Assembly: GCA_023453795.1 (NCBI GenBank)
Contig: JAEXSP010000014.1
Span: forward strand, 12,808 to 76,807
Origin: Bacillota bacterium
GTDB lineage: Bacteria; Bacillota; Clostridia; Acetivibrionales; JAEXSP01
DNA length: 64,000 nt
Reading direction: 5' to 3'
Shown: one piece after another, positions 9,413 to 17,675 of the stretch
Position numbering within the stretch: the first letter of the stretch is position 1
Layout of the letters: the number at the start of each line of letters is the position of its first letter
Position numbers and translations under genes: made by a program
The notes under the pieces: generated by a model
Told to the model about the DNA's origin: nothing
Databases searched by the model: none
What the model saw: the letters and a program-made list of their open reading frames with translations, nothing else

Positions 9413-9922
9413 TTACTGTTCTTGTAATTGAGGCTCCAAATTTTCCAGTCCTGCTGCTTCAACTTCGCTTAAAAGCTTCTCACAATCCAATAAAAGCTTA
9501 ACCTCACTTCCCGCCTTCCCAATGCCCTTAATATACCTGCTGCCACCTCTGTTCAAATCCGGGGGTTCAACAATTTCAGACTCCGGGATAGATATTACCT
9601 CCGAAACGCCGTCCACAATAAGACCGATGCAAGTATTCAAAACCTCAACGATTATTATGCAGGTCCTATCGTTGTATTCACGGAATTGTTTTTTAAATCG
9701 CAGTCTTACATCCATTACCGGGATGATCTTGCCTCTCAAATTGATGATTCCCTTAATGTATTCCGGAAGCTCAGGCACTTCACTGATGGGCTGTATGCCA
9801 ATAATCTCCGTTACATACCGAATCTCAATCCCATAGTTTTCACTGCCTAATGCAAAGGTAAGAAATCTGTCCTTGAGTGTGTCTTCATCCTGTTCCAGCA
9901 ATTCTTTTACATCATCAGCCAT
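9413..9922 (-). CDS. cheW: chemotaxis coupling protein CheW
   Basis: CheW bridges chemoreceptors and the CheA kinase. The start ATG at 9920-9922 (MADDVKELL) sits after GGAAGGAG, which is better than the TTG six codons upstream. The 169-residue product has the CheW beta-barrel signatures FLTFALGSENYGI, PEYIKGIINLRGKIIPV and GLIVDGVSEV. It lies between cheA and the receptor gene, with gaps of about 59 and 58 bp, consistent with one operon and one signalling array. Confidence 0.93.
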   Translation of the reverse strand: MADDVKELLEQDEDTLKDRFLTFALGSENYGIEIRYVTEIIGIQPISEVPELPEYIKGIINLRGKIIPVMDVRLRFKKQFREYNDRTCIIIVEVLNTCIGLIVDGVSEVISIPESEIVEPPDLNRGGSRYIKGIGKAGSEVKLLLDCEKLLSEVEAAGLENLEPQLQEQ

Positions 9923-9981
9923 TTCATCAACTCCTTCCAAACCTATTACTTCATACTTTTTATGTATACAAGTGATTAACT

Positions 9982-12060
9982 TTATCGGTAATTCCTTGCC
10001 TGCTTTGCATTGATCAGTCCGCCGATGTCAAGAATCAGGCTTATGCTTCCGTCGCCCAGCAGCGTACAGCCTGCCAGCCCTTGTATTGTCCGCGTTTTCT
10101 TCATGTAATCAGGCAGTGTCTTTACAACCACCTGCTGTTGACTTAATAATTCATCAGTAAAAATACAGAGCGTCTTTTCATCCTGTTCCGCCATTATAAG
10201 AATACCTTTGGTGAAATCGGTAACATCGGTTTTCACATTGTACAGCTTGTGAAGCCTCAAAATCGGATAACACTCTCCGCGCACCATTATCATTTCGTTC
10301 CCGTCAGGATCTTCGATCAGGTCTTTGCCGTCAGGCCGGAAAGATTCTTTGATTGAGGTTGTAGGAATCGTATACCTCGAATTCCCGACCTGGATATTCA
10401 TACCGTCTATGATAGCAAGGGTAAGAGGTATCTTAAGCGTAATTGCCGTTCCCGAGCCTTTAACGCTTTCTACAAGGACAGACCCGCCTACTGCCGCAAT
10501 ATTTTTTGTTACAACATCCATACCCACGCCTCTGCCGCTGAATTCCGTGACCTTATCTTTTGTTGAGAAACCGGGGAGGAATATCAGATTGTATATTTCC
10601 TTATCTGTCATCTCTTTTTCAGCCTTGATCAAAAGACCGTTTTCTCTGGCTCTTTCCAGAATTTTTTCTTTATCCAGCCCCTTGCCGTCATCTTTTATTG
10701 TAATTAAAACATCACTGCCGGCATTATCGGCTTCAATCGTAATTTTCCCTGCCTTTTGCTTTCCGGCCGCCTCCCGTTCGCGGGCAGGTTCGATACCGTG
10801 ATCTATTGAGTTTCTTACAATATGCATAAGCGGATCCGATATATGCCCAATGATGTTTTTATCCACTTCAGTCTCTTCACCGATCAGCTCCAGCTGTACT
10901 TCCTTTCCCAGCTTTCTGCTCATGTCCCTTACAATACGGTGCATTTTCTGAAAGGTCATAGAGAGCGGAACCATCCTTACCGCCATAACAATATCCTGCA
11001 GTTCGCTTGTAATCTTGTGCAGCTGGCGTCCGGCTTTCTGGAAATTGTCAAGCTGCAGCCCCTTCAGATCAGGATTCTGTAATACCATGGCTTCTGCTAT
11101 AACCATTTCACCGACAAGATCCATAAGCTTGTCCAGTTTTGCCACTCCCACACTTATAATGCTTTGTCCAAGTGCTCCGGAGCCTCCTTCACTTTCAGTC
11201 TTCTCTGCATCTTTCTCCTGCTTTACTAAACGAGGGACCTTGATCGGGCTGTCTTCCAAAATGATATTAACTGGCTTTTTAACACGTTTGAATTCTTCAT
11301 CATCTTGCAGCAAGGTAAGTTCAAGGCTTTTAAGAAATATTGTCTGATTTAAGAGTTCTTCCGTTTCCGCTTTCGATCTGCCGGTCTTGAAATAAACGGT
11401 AAAGCCCTCATTCCTGATTATTCGGACACTTTCCTCGTTCTCAATGATATCCTCCGGAAGATAGAATACTTCTGTTGAGATTTCTTTGAGATTATGTACG
11501 ACTGTAAAGGCCCTTATATTTTCCATTTCACAGTCGTCTTCAAAAAGGATAACAGCTTTAAAGGCGTTAAGTTCATTATTTCCGGGAGAAATGTAATAAT
11601 GGGACGGATTTTGTAAGACCGTCTTTTTAACGTCAGCTTCAATCAGGTTTTCCTTCTTCAGAGCATTAAGAAAAGCCTGGATGCTTTCGATTAGGGTGCA
11701 AGGATCCCCATCAGTCCTGACTCCGTTAGTGATTTTCCGGACCTCAACCTTAAAAAAATCCACTCCTCTGAGGACCAAATCCGAAAGGGCTGAGCAGTCA
11801 AGGTTTTGCAGCCTTTGCTCACGGATAAAGTAGAAGAGATCTTCTATAGAATGCGCCAGCTTTGAAATCCCGTTAAAGAGCATCATAGCAGATGAGCCCT
11901 TAATGGTATGCATAATCCTGAAAATTTCATTAACAGACTCAGAAGAATAGCAGCCCGATTTCTCAGTCTCAAGGATACACATCTCCAATTGCTCGATATT
12001 TTGGGACGTTTCAAATATATACATGTTCAGCATGGATTCATCGGACTTTAAATCTGACAT
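9982..12060 (-). CDS. cheA: chemotaxis histidine kinase CheA
   Basis: CheA autophosphorylates in response to receptor state and passes the phosphate to response regulators. The start is taken at ATG 12058-12060 (MSDLKSDES), seven to eight bases after a GGGGGG ribosome site; an ATG eight codons upstream lacks one. The Hpt domain has its phospho-His in MHTIKGSSAM (about residue 51). The linker is followed by the dimerisation helix pair, the ATPase (IVRNSIDHGIE, DDGKGLD, GRGVGMDVV) and a C-terminal CheW-like domain (PTTSIKESF). No CheB, CheR or flagellar gene is nearby, so the output need not be flagellar motility. Confidence 0.93.
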   Translation of the reverse strand: MSDLKSDESMLNMYIFETSQNIEQLEMCILETEKSGCYSSESVNEIFRIMHTIKGSSAMMLFNGISKLAHSIEDLFYFIREQRLQNLDCSALSDLVLRGVDFFKVEVRKITNGVRTDGDPCTLIESIQAFLNALKKENLIEADVKKTVLQNPSHYYISPGNNELNAFKAVILFEDDCEMENIRAFTVVHNLKEISTEVFYLPEDIIENEESVRIIRNEGFTVYFKTGRSKAETEELLNQTIFLKSLELTLLQDDEEFKRVKKPVNIILEDSPIKVPRLVKQEKDAEKTESEGGSGALGQSIISVGVAKLDKLMDLVGEMVIAEAMVLQNPDLKGLQLDNFQKAGRQLHKITSELQDIVMAVRMVPLSMTFQKMHRIVRDMSRKLGKEVQLELIGEETEVDKNIIGHISDPLMHIVRNSIDHGIEPAREREAAGKQKAGKITIEADNAGSDVLITIKDDGKGLDKEKILERARENGLLIKAEKEMTDKEIYNLIFLPGFSTKDKVTEFSGRGVGMDVVTKNIAAVGGSVLVESVKGSGTAITLKIPLTLAIIDGMNIQVGNSRYTIPTTSIKESFRPDGKDLIEDPDGNEMIMVRGECYPILRLHKLYNVKTDVTDFTKGILIMAEQDEKTLCIFTDELLSQQQVVVKTLPDYMKKTRTIQGLAGCTLLGDGSISLILDIGGLINAKQARNYR

Positions 12061-12135
12061 TAGCATTTCCCCCCATATATCCATTTATCTCTATTTATTA
12101 AATTTACATTTATAAGATTGAAGTGTTACAAAACA

Positions 12136-12726
12136 CTAGCTGCGTGAAAAGGAAGCTAATATGGTATTTACGGTATCAAGCACTCTTTCCTTGAGTGGAA
12201 ATCCATAATCCTCCATCCTCCACCTAAGTGTAATCAAACTGCTTGAACCGAGAATAATATCCGCTAAACAGCCGCTCTCAACATCGGAACATATTTGTCC
12301 TGCAGCTTGAGCTTCTTCAACCATCTGTTTTATATTCATCCGCCTGCTCGAGAAGATCGCCTTTACTTTTTCAGCAAACTCAGGCTCGCATCTCAAAACG
12401 TCATACAACTGAGCAATCGCAGTAATAGCGGGATAATTTTCAAAGTAAGTGTAGAACATCTCCATATAGTTTATGATTGCAGCTTTCGGGCTGTCTTTCC
12501 TTAATCCGACTGCCTGTATCAAGGCATTGTCATATTGTGTGTAATGGTCAAGCACTGCATTTATTAAATCACCCTTAGACTTGAAATGGTTGAAAATTGC
12601 TGCATTGGACATTTGCTGCCTTTTTGCGACTTCTCTGATCGAGAGCCCCTGTATCCCCATTTCGTTGATCACTTCAATTGCAGTCAGTATTAAGCTTTCT
12701 TTTCTGCTAAGTATGTTATCTGCCAT
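12136..12726 (-). CDS. TetR-family transcriptional regulator
   Basis: The 196-residue protein has the TetR DNA-binding domain: the recognition helix region LSIREVAKRQQMSNAAIFNHF lies at about residues 29-50, followed by FKSKGDLINAVL. The rest is a helical ligand-binding and dimerisation domain of unknown ligand. The ATG follows CCGGAGG. A consensus promoter and an AGCGAACGCT inverted repeat lie directly upstream (12748-12794), which suggests autorepression. Being the first gene before cheA, it could control the whole chemosensory operon. Confidence 0.88.
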   Translation of the reverse strand: MADNILSRKESLILTAIEVINEMGIQGLSIREVAKRQQMSNAAIFNHFKSKGDLINAVLDHYTQYDNALIQAVGLRKDSPKAAIINYMEMFYTYFENYPAITAIAQLYDVLRCEPEFAEKVKAIFSSRRMNIKQMVEEAQAAGQICSDVESGCLADIILGSSSLITLRWRMEDYGFPLKERVLDTVNTILASFSRS

Positions 12727-12747
12727 TTTTTACCTCCGGTATTACCA

Positions 12748-12757
12748 AGCGTTCGCT
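12748..12757 (-). promoter_or_regulatory. probable TetR operator (inverted repeat)
   Basis: The sequence AGCG-AA-CGCT (minus strand) has 4-bp arms around two bases. It lies 8 bases downstream of the -10 box, just before the ribosome site of the TetR gene, a position where bound repressor would block transcription. Assignment to this TetR is inference from position. Confidence 0.55.
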
Positions 12758-12765
12758 CATATATT

Positions 12766-12794
12766 ATTATATTCCGGTTTACGTAACATGTCAA
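12766..12794 (-). promoter_or_regulatory. consensus sigma-A promoter of tetR-cheA operon
   Basis: A perfect TTGACA (-35, 12789-12794) and a perfect TATAAT (-10, 12766-12771) are separated by exactly 17 bp on the minus strand. It lies about 40 bp upstream of the TetR start codon. The full match to consensus predicts a strong promoter that needs repression, which agrees with the operator-like repeat immediately downstream. Confidence 0.85.
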
Positions 12795-12826
12795 ATTATT
12801 CCTCAATTGTGTTTACATAAGCCACT

Positions 12827-12860
12827 AAAAAAGGAACCGGAAGTTATCCTTCCGAATTCC
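12827..12860 (-). terminator. rho-independent terminator of the signalling operon
   Basis: On the minus strand the stem GGAA..CGGAAG pairs with CTTCCG.TTCC around a 5-base loop and is followed by six T residues. It lies about 30 bp after the stop codon of the last kinase gene, so it marks the 3' end of the eleven-gene locus and separates it from the tetR promoter. Confidence 0.8.
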
Positions 12861-12890
12861 TTTAAAACATACGAAATATTACAAGTACCT

Positions 12891-15341
12891 TTATTTTGAA
12901 TCCGCAATTTGTTTGTTTGCTGAATCCAGTACTGTTTGGGGATATTCTGCAGACAAATAATTTTTGATGATATCATATTCGTCGAGTTTAGCCTTTGTCA
13001 AAACAAATGCTGCTTCTCCGTTATCTTCAGTTACATCTATTGTCGGAAGACCAAAGCTGAGCAGTTCCTTCAGGCAATCACACTGGAGTTGACTATTTTT
13101 AAAAGACGGAGTTTTTGTTTCAATAATCCTGCAATATCTATCATCATCCATCATATATTTTAAAAATGCTTTTGCGGCTACCGGTGACGTTGAATTTGCT
13201 GAAACTCCAAAAGAATTTCCTGCCAGAACACTTAAAGCTTTTGCACCAGGAGCCGGAAACATACCTATGTCAGGTGAATCAGGGACAAGCCATACTCCCG
13301 AATATGCCATTCCGGCCTCCCCCGTTTTTAAGCTGTCAACCATTGCAGTGAAAGCTGCTCTGCCCGGGTCCTGTTCCAAATATCCTTTTTCCTTAAGCGA
13401 ACGTATAAAGTCAAATCCTGCAAGCATTGAGCCATTATAATATGTGCTTGAATTCAACTGTTTGACTTTAAGCTTCTGATCCCCAGTACATTCATACGGA
13501 TATATCCGTGCCCAGGAATAAAGAGGCCAGCCTTCAGAGTATCCGGTGGCAACCGGAGTAATGCCGTTATATTTAAGCTTGTCGCAGGCATTATAGAAGT
13601 CCGTAACAGTTTTAGGAAGGCTTGATATGCCCGCCTTTAAAAAAGCTGATTTATTATAAAGGACGCCTGTAAATTCAGCAGTAGGCGAGATTTTATAAAG
13701 AATACCATTAAAAACTCCTGAATCGTATGTATATAAATCGTCCTTGGAATAGCCCAAGTCACCCAGCGGAAGAAACACACCAGGAAACCGCTCATTTTTG
13801 ATGCTATTATTAAGTATGGTTATATCATCGAGGCTGCCCGAAGCCAATTTTGTCTCCAGCACCATGTCAAGGCTACTATTTTCGGCTATTTGTTCAAAGG
13901 ACACATGAGTATCGGGAAATTCGTTCATAAAATCGTTTGCAATCTGGTCAAATTTATCTTTATAGCTATAATCATTTTGAGTAAGTCCGACAACAATACT
14001 GCCCGAAATATCTTTGCTCTTCAAAATGTCTCTGTCTCTGTTTATTATTTTATTCCCGGAAGCCATCTTTATTTCGCTATTGTTTGAATGACCATCAGTT
14101 AGATTACCCATTAAAAATATAAAAATTAATAAACATATTACAGCTGCAGCCCCCAGGACTATACCAATCAGCTTTTTGTTGATATTATTCCTCCCACTGC
14201 CTGTACTTTCATCACTGGCGGGGGTCTTAACACCGGTATACTGCTGTCGGCCTGCATTATTAGCGGGTTGGACATTCTCTTCTGGTTCTTTGACATTACT
14301 ACCCGGTTTTTTTATCTCAACCGTCTTTTCTGTATCAACAGCCGCTGGCTTTTTTGTCTCAGGACTCTCATCTACTTGTTGTCCAAGCAAAGCATCCATA
14401 AATCTCAACATGCTTTGATACCTTTCGGTCGCCCTTACCTTAAGAGCTTTGGCTATTGCGGCTTCCATGCTTTCCGGGATTTCCACGCCAAGCTTGGAGG
14501 GCAGAACAAGTGTATCTGCATCCAGCCTGTCCAAGGACTCCGGAGGTGTTTCACCGGTAAGAGCTTTATACATTGTAGCTGCTGCAGCATATACGTCAGT
14601 CCATGGCCCTTGATTTCCCCTGCTTCTATACTGCTCTTCAGGTGCATAGCCGGGCTTGAGTACCACAGAAAGGCTTTTGCTGTGCTCGCCTATCGCAAAT
14701 CTCGCCGCACCGAAATCGAGAAGTCTTACCTGAAAGCTTTTTGTTATGTATATATTATCAGGACTGATGTCCCTATGGAGTATTCCTGTCTTATGAACCT
14801 GCTCCAATGCCTTCATAACCGGAAGCATTATGTTAAGCACCGCATCCAAAGGCAGTCTGCCCCCATTATTTGCAATGTATTCCTTAAGAGTTATCCCCTC
14901 TATATAATTCATAACAATATAAGCGGTTCCGTTATCCTTGAAGAAGTCCCTTATTTTTACGATTTCGGGCACTTCTTCGAATTTGGCAATAGTCCTTGCC
15001 TCATCCAGAAACTTTTCCAGACCGTACTCAAATTGCTCCTTAACATTACCGGAATATACGGACACCTGCGTAGATCCAAGGTTCCTTGTTGCGATGCCCT
15101 GCGGAAGGTACTCCTTTATTGCAAGCCTCAATCCGAGATTGATTTCACGGGCAAGGTAAGTAATTCCAAAGCCCCCATGGCCCAATACCTTACCGATAAG
15201 ATATTTACCGGCAAGTATAGTTCCAGGCTTCAAATATATCGGCGATTCCTGTTCCGTACCTTCAATCCAGCCGCAACCGGGGCAGGCTTTCTCTTCGCCC
15301 TTTTCCTGCATACAGCCCAAACATATGTTATTGTTGTTCAT
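12891..15341 (-). CDS. receptor Ser/Thr kinase with extracellular solute-binding domain
   Basis: The 816-residue product starts with a zinc-ribbon (C7, C10, C20, C23) and a Hanks-type kinase with G-loop GHGGFG (54-59), Lys76, HRDISPDN (189-196) and DFG (209-211). The catalytic loop has Ser where HRDLKPEN kinases have Lys. After a Pro/Thr-rich linker comes one membrane helix (IVLGAAAVICLLIFIFLMG, about 393-411). The outer 390 residues form a family-1 ABC solute-binding fold: FDQIANDFMNEFPDT, LYNKSAFLKAG, TVTDFYNACDKLK. Such proteins normally bind sugars or oligosaccharides. I infer a one-protein receptor that senses an external ligand, perhaps a sugar, and phosphorylates cytoplasmic targets such as the FHA partners upstream. 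It is the last gene of the operon. Confidence 0.88.
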   Translation of the reverse strand: MNNNNICLGCMQEKGEEKACPGCGWIEGTEQESPIYLKPGTILAGKYLIGKVLGHGGFGITYLAREINLGLRLAIKEYLPQGIATRNLGSTQVSVYSGNVKEQFEYGLEKFLDEARTIAKFEEVPEIVKIRDFFKDNGTAYIVMNYIEGITLKEYIANNGGRLPLDAVLNIMLPVMKALEQVHKTGILHRDISPDNIYITKSFQVRLLDFGAARFAIGEHSKSLSVVLKPGYAPEEQYRSRGNQGPWTDVYAAAATMYKALTGETPPESLDRLDADTLVLPSKLGVEIPESMEAAIAKALKVRATERYQSMLRFMDALLGQQVDESPETKKPAAVDTEKTVEIKKPGSNVKEPEENVQPANNAGRQQYTGVKTPASDESTGSGRNNINKKLIGIVLGAAAVICLLIFIFLMGNLTDGHSNNSEIKMASGNKIINRDRDILKSKDISGSIVVGLTQNDYSYKDKFDQIANDFMNEFPDTHVSFEQIAENSSLDMVLETKLASGSLDDITILNNSIKNERFPGVFLPLGDLGYSKDDLYTYDSGVFNGILYKISPTAEFTGVLYNKSAFLKAGISSLPKTVTDFYNACDKLKYNGITPVATGYSEGWPLYSWARIYPYECTGDQKLKVKQLNSSTYYNGSMLAGFDFIRSLKEKGYLEQDPGRAAFTAMVDSLKTGEAGMAYSGVWLVPDSPDIGMFPAPGAKALSVLAGNSFGVSANSTSPVAAKAFLKYMMDDDRYCRIIETKTPSFKNSQLQCDCLKELLSFGLPTIDVTEDNGEAAFVLTKAKLDEYDIIKNYLSAEYPQTVLDSANKQIADSK

Positions 15342-15430
15342 CTATTTCATCTCCGGTTATAAAAATTGCTTTTGTTTTCCTAGCATAAGCTTGCTGAACT
15401 AATGGAACAGTAAACCAGTACCGATTGTAC

Positions 15431-17644
15431 TCAGTAGACATCGAATGTATCTTCTATTTGTTCCATCAGATCCTTCTTTTGATCAAACTTATAGCTGTAA
15501 GTCCACCCCATTAGCTGCGAATAATAATTAGGACTGTCAACCAGTGTAATCAAATATGTTACCTTTATGCTGCTTACAGTGCCTTGAGCTGTAAATCTCA
15601 GTGCATTATTCTCACCTACGGTGATATTTTCGCTGTCGCTGTATACTACATCCGTTGCAACTGTTTTGATGTGATCCTGCAAAAGCCTGCGATAATCATC
15701 TAATGTAATAGAGTTAAGGCTTTCCTTCTTTTCACTTATAGACATTATCCAGCAGTCATTGTCACTGTTAACCATTTGAATCTGTGCCTCATCGTTCAAA
15801 CCAGACGTTTTGGACCAGCCGTCAGGCACAGAAAACATAAAATTCTTGTCATCGCTTTCGATTGTATTAAGGAACAGTGAAGAATTATCATCGTCGGTGT
15901 CAGTATTATCATCATTAAATACAGGAGGCTCTTGGACAGTACTCTCGTTGGCAGTACTTTCTTCGACAGGGACTGTTGATTCATCGTAGCTTGTAGAATC
16001 ATCATATGGTTTCCATGATGGCTCGGTACTATCAATAGTGCTGATTTGGTAGCATCCCAGAGGGATCAATACGGCACATAGAACTAACACAACGATGGAA
16101 ACTGCAATAGGTGCCGCCGAAGATTTGCTGTCTTTTTCTTTTGCCAACGTATTACAGGAGCCCTGTATTATAGCTATGCAAATCGGTCCTATTATAAACA
16201 GTGAAATAAAGTTAATGAACGGTATGAAATTCAGGATAAGCATGGTTATGATCAAGCCTTTGGAGATCGGAGCTCTCTTTCCCCTCAATCTGAACTGCAG
16301 GTTAATCCTATCTGCAAGTCTCAGATATACCATGAATATCCAGTATATATTAAAAAACGGAACGAACAATAGTCCAATGGCCTTGCCTGCGCCGAAATCA
16401 TCACTCTTAATCTTAGGCAGTTTCGAATGCTTTGCTCCAACTATAAACATAGAGGAAAGGCCAAAAGTAAAGATGTGCAGAAGAACAGCCAGAACGGATG
16501 GAAAAGTTTTTTTGAAACCGTTCCCTGTGTAGCACTCCTTCTGTGTATCCGAAAGTGTATTTAACGGAAAATATTCGTTATATATGTTATTTAATTGGCT
16601 GCCCTGCGGATAAGGAGGCTGCGGTTGTGGCTGCGGCTGCGGCTGTGGTTGAGGTATTACAGGTCTAGGCTCAACAGGCAAAGTCCCCTCAAGTGATTTC
16701 TTAAAATCAGAAATGCTCTGTATTCTATAATCTGAATTAACTGCAAGGGAATTGATAATTGTCTGCTCTACAATTGCAGGTATGCCTCCAACCAGCTTGG
16801 AAGGCAATATCAGTTCATCCTGATGAAGCCTGTCGACAGACGGCGGCGGTGTCTCACCTGTTATCATTTTATAGAACATCGCCCCAAGGGCATAAATGTC
16901 GGTCCAGGGGCCTTGTATGCCCTTCGTTCTGTATTGCTCTTCCGGAGCATACCCGGGCTTCAATATGATTGAAAGGGTCTTATTATGCTCGCCCATAGCA
17001 AACCTTGCCGCACCGAAATCCATCAGCTTAATATTCCCGTCGCTGGTCAGATAGACATTATCAGGCGCAATGTCCCTATGTACCATCCCTTCCTTATGGA
17101 CAATGTCAAGTGCATCGGCAACCTTAAGGACTATTTTTTCCGCTTCTTCAAACCCAAGCTTGCCTCCGTTTTGCTTTAAGTATTCCGAAAGGCTCATTCC
17201 CTCGATAAAGTCCATTACAAAGTATGCTGTTCCGTTTTCTCTGAAAAAGTTCCTTACTGATACTATTGACGGCACGTTATTGAATTTCGCCATCACCTGT
17301 GCTTCTTCCAGAAACTTTTCAAGGCCGTATTCAAAATTGTGCCTCTTTTCATTAGTAAATACGGATACGGTAGTATTGCCCAGACTCCTTGTAGCAAGTC
17401 CATCCGGAAGGTATTCTTTAATTGCGACCTTAAAGCTCAGATTAAGGTCATATGCAAGATATGTTATTCCAAAGCCGCCCTGGCCCAGCACCTTTCCGAC
17501 AAGGTACTGCCCGTTCAGTATTGTTCGTGGGCTTAAGACTCTTTGATCCTGCTCTTCCTTCGACTCATCATACCCGCAGAATTCACATTTTCCGGTGCTT
17601 GATTTTTCTTTCATACACCCAATGCAAAGTTTATCGAATTCCAT
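15431..17644 (-). CDS. zinc-ribbon Ser/Thr protein kinase, membrane-bound
   Basis: This 737-residue kinase has the same head as its neighbour: zinc-ribbon C7, C10, C20, C23, G-loop GQGGFG, invariant Lys76, then HRDIAPDN and DFG. Here Ala replaces the catalytic-loop Lys. A (PQ)n linker is encoded near 16618-16655. Downstream come about four hydrophobic segments (VLAVLLHIFTFGLSSMF, AIGLLFVPFFNIYWIFMVYL, MLILNFIPFINFISLFIIG, AVSIVVLVLCAVLIPLG), an acidic Ser/Thr-rich stretch, and a C-terminal domain of about 150 residues starting FMFSVPDGWSK, probably extracellular. I do not recognise a ligand for it. The ATG follows GGGGG. It is 31 bp after the methyltransferase gene. Confidence 0.85.
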   Translation of the reverse strand: MEFDKLCIGCMKEKSSTGKCEFCGYDESKEEQDQRVLSPRTILNGQYLVGKVLGQGGFGITYLAYDLNLSFKVAIKEYLPDGLATRSLGNTTVSVFTNEKRHNFEYGLEKFLEEAQVMAKFNNVPSIVSVRNFFRENGTAYFVMDFIEGMSLSEYLKQNGGKLGFEEAEKIVLKVADALDIVHKEGMVHRDIAPDNVYLTSDGNIKLMDFGAARFAMGEHNKTLSIILKPGYAPEEQYRTKGIQGPWTDIYALGAMFYKMITGETPPPSVDRLHQDELILPSKLVGGIPAIVEQTIINSLAVNSDYRIQSISDFKKSLEGTLPVEPRPVIPQPQPQPQPQPQPPYPQGSQLNNIYNEYFPLNTLSDTQKECYTGNGFKKTFPSVLAVLLHIFTFGLSSMFIVGAKHSKLPKIKSDDFGAGKAIGLLFVPFFNIYWIFMVYLRLADRINLQFRLRGKRAPISKGLIITMLILNFIPFINFISLFIIGPICIAIIQGSCNTLAKEKDSKSSAAPIAVSIVVLVLCAVLIPLGCYQISTIDSTEPSWKPYDDSTSYDESTVPVEESTANESTVQEPPVFNDDNTDTDDDNSSLFLNTIESDDKNFMFSVPDGWSKTSGLNDEAQIQMVNSDNDCWIMSISEKKESLNSITLDDYRRLLQDHIKTVATDVVYSDSENITVGENNALRFTAQGTVSSIKVTYLITLVDSPNYYSQLMGWTYSYKFDQKKDLMEQIEDTFDVY
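16618..16655 (-). repeat. Pro-Gln codon repeat inside the kinase gene
   Basis: A short degenerate six-base repeat (CAGCCG/CAGCCA/CAACCG on the coding strand) encodes about six Pro-Gln pairs. It forms the flexible linker between the kinase domain and the membrane part. Such repeats can vary in length by slippage. Confidence 0.6.
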
Positions 17645-17675
17645 CCTGCACCCCCAAAAAAATTATTTTACCGGC

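Noticed and set aside
14268..15362. 364-residue plus-strand frame opposite the receptor kinase gene
   Set aside because: It lies wholly over the kinase gene, has no ribosome site, and its composition (Cys, His, Tyr-rich) is that of a reverse-strand shadow.
16618..16655. Short periodic repeat that might suggest a CRISPR or satellite
   Set aside because: It is in frame inside the kinase gene and encodes a Pro-Gln linker; no spacers exist.
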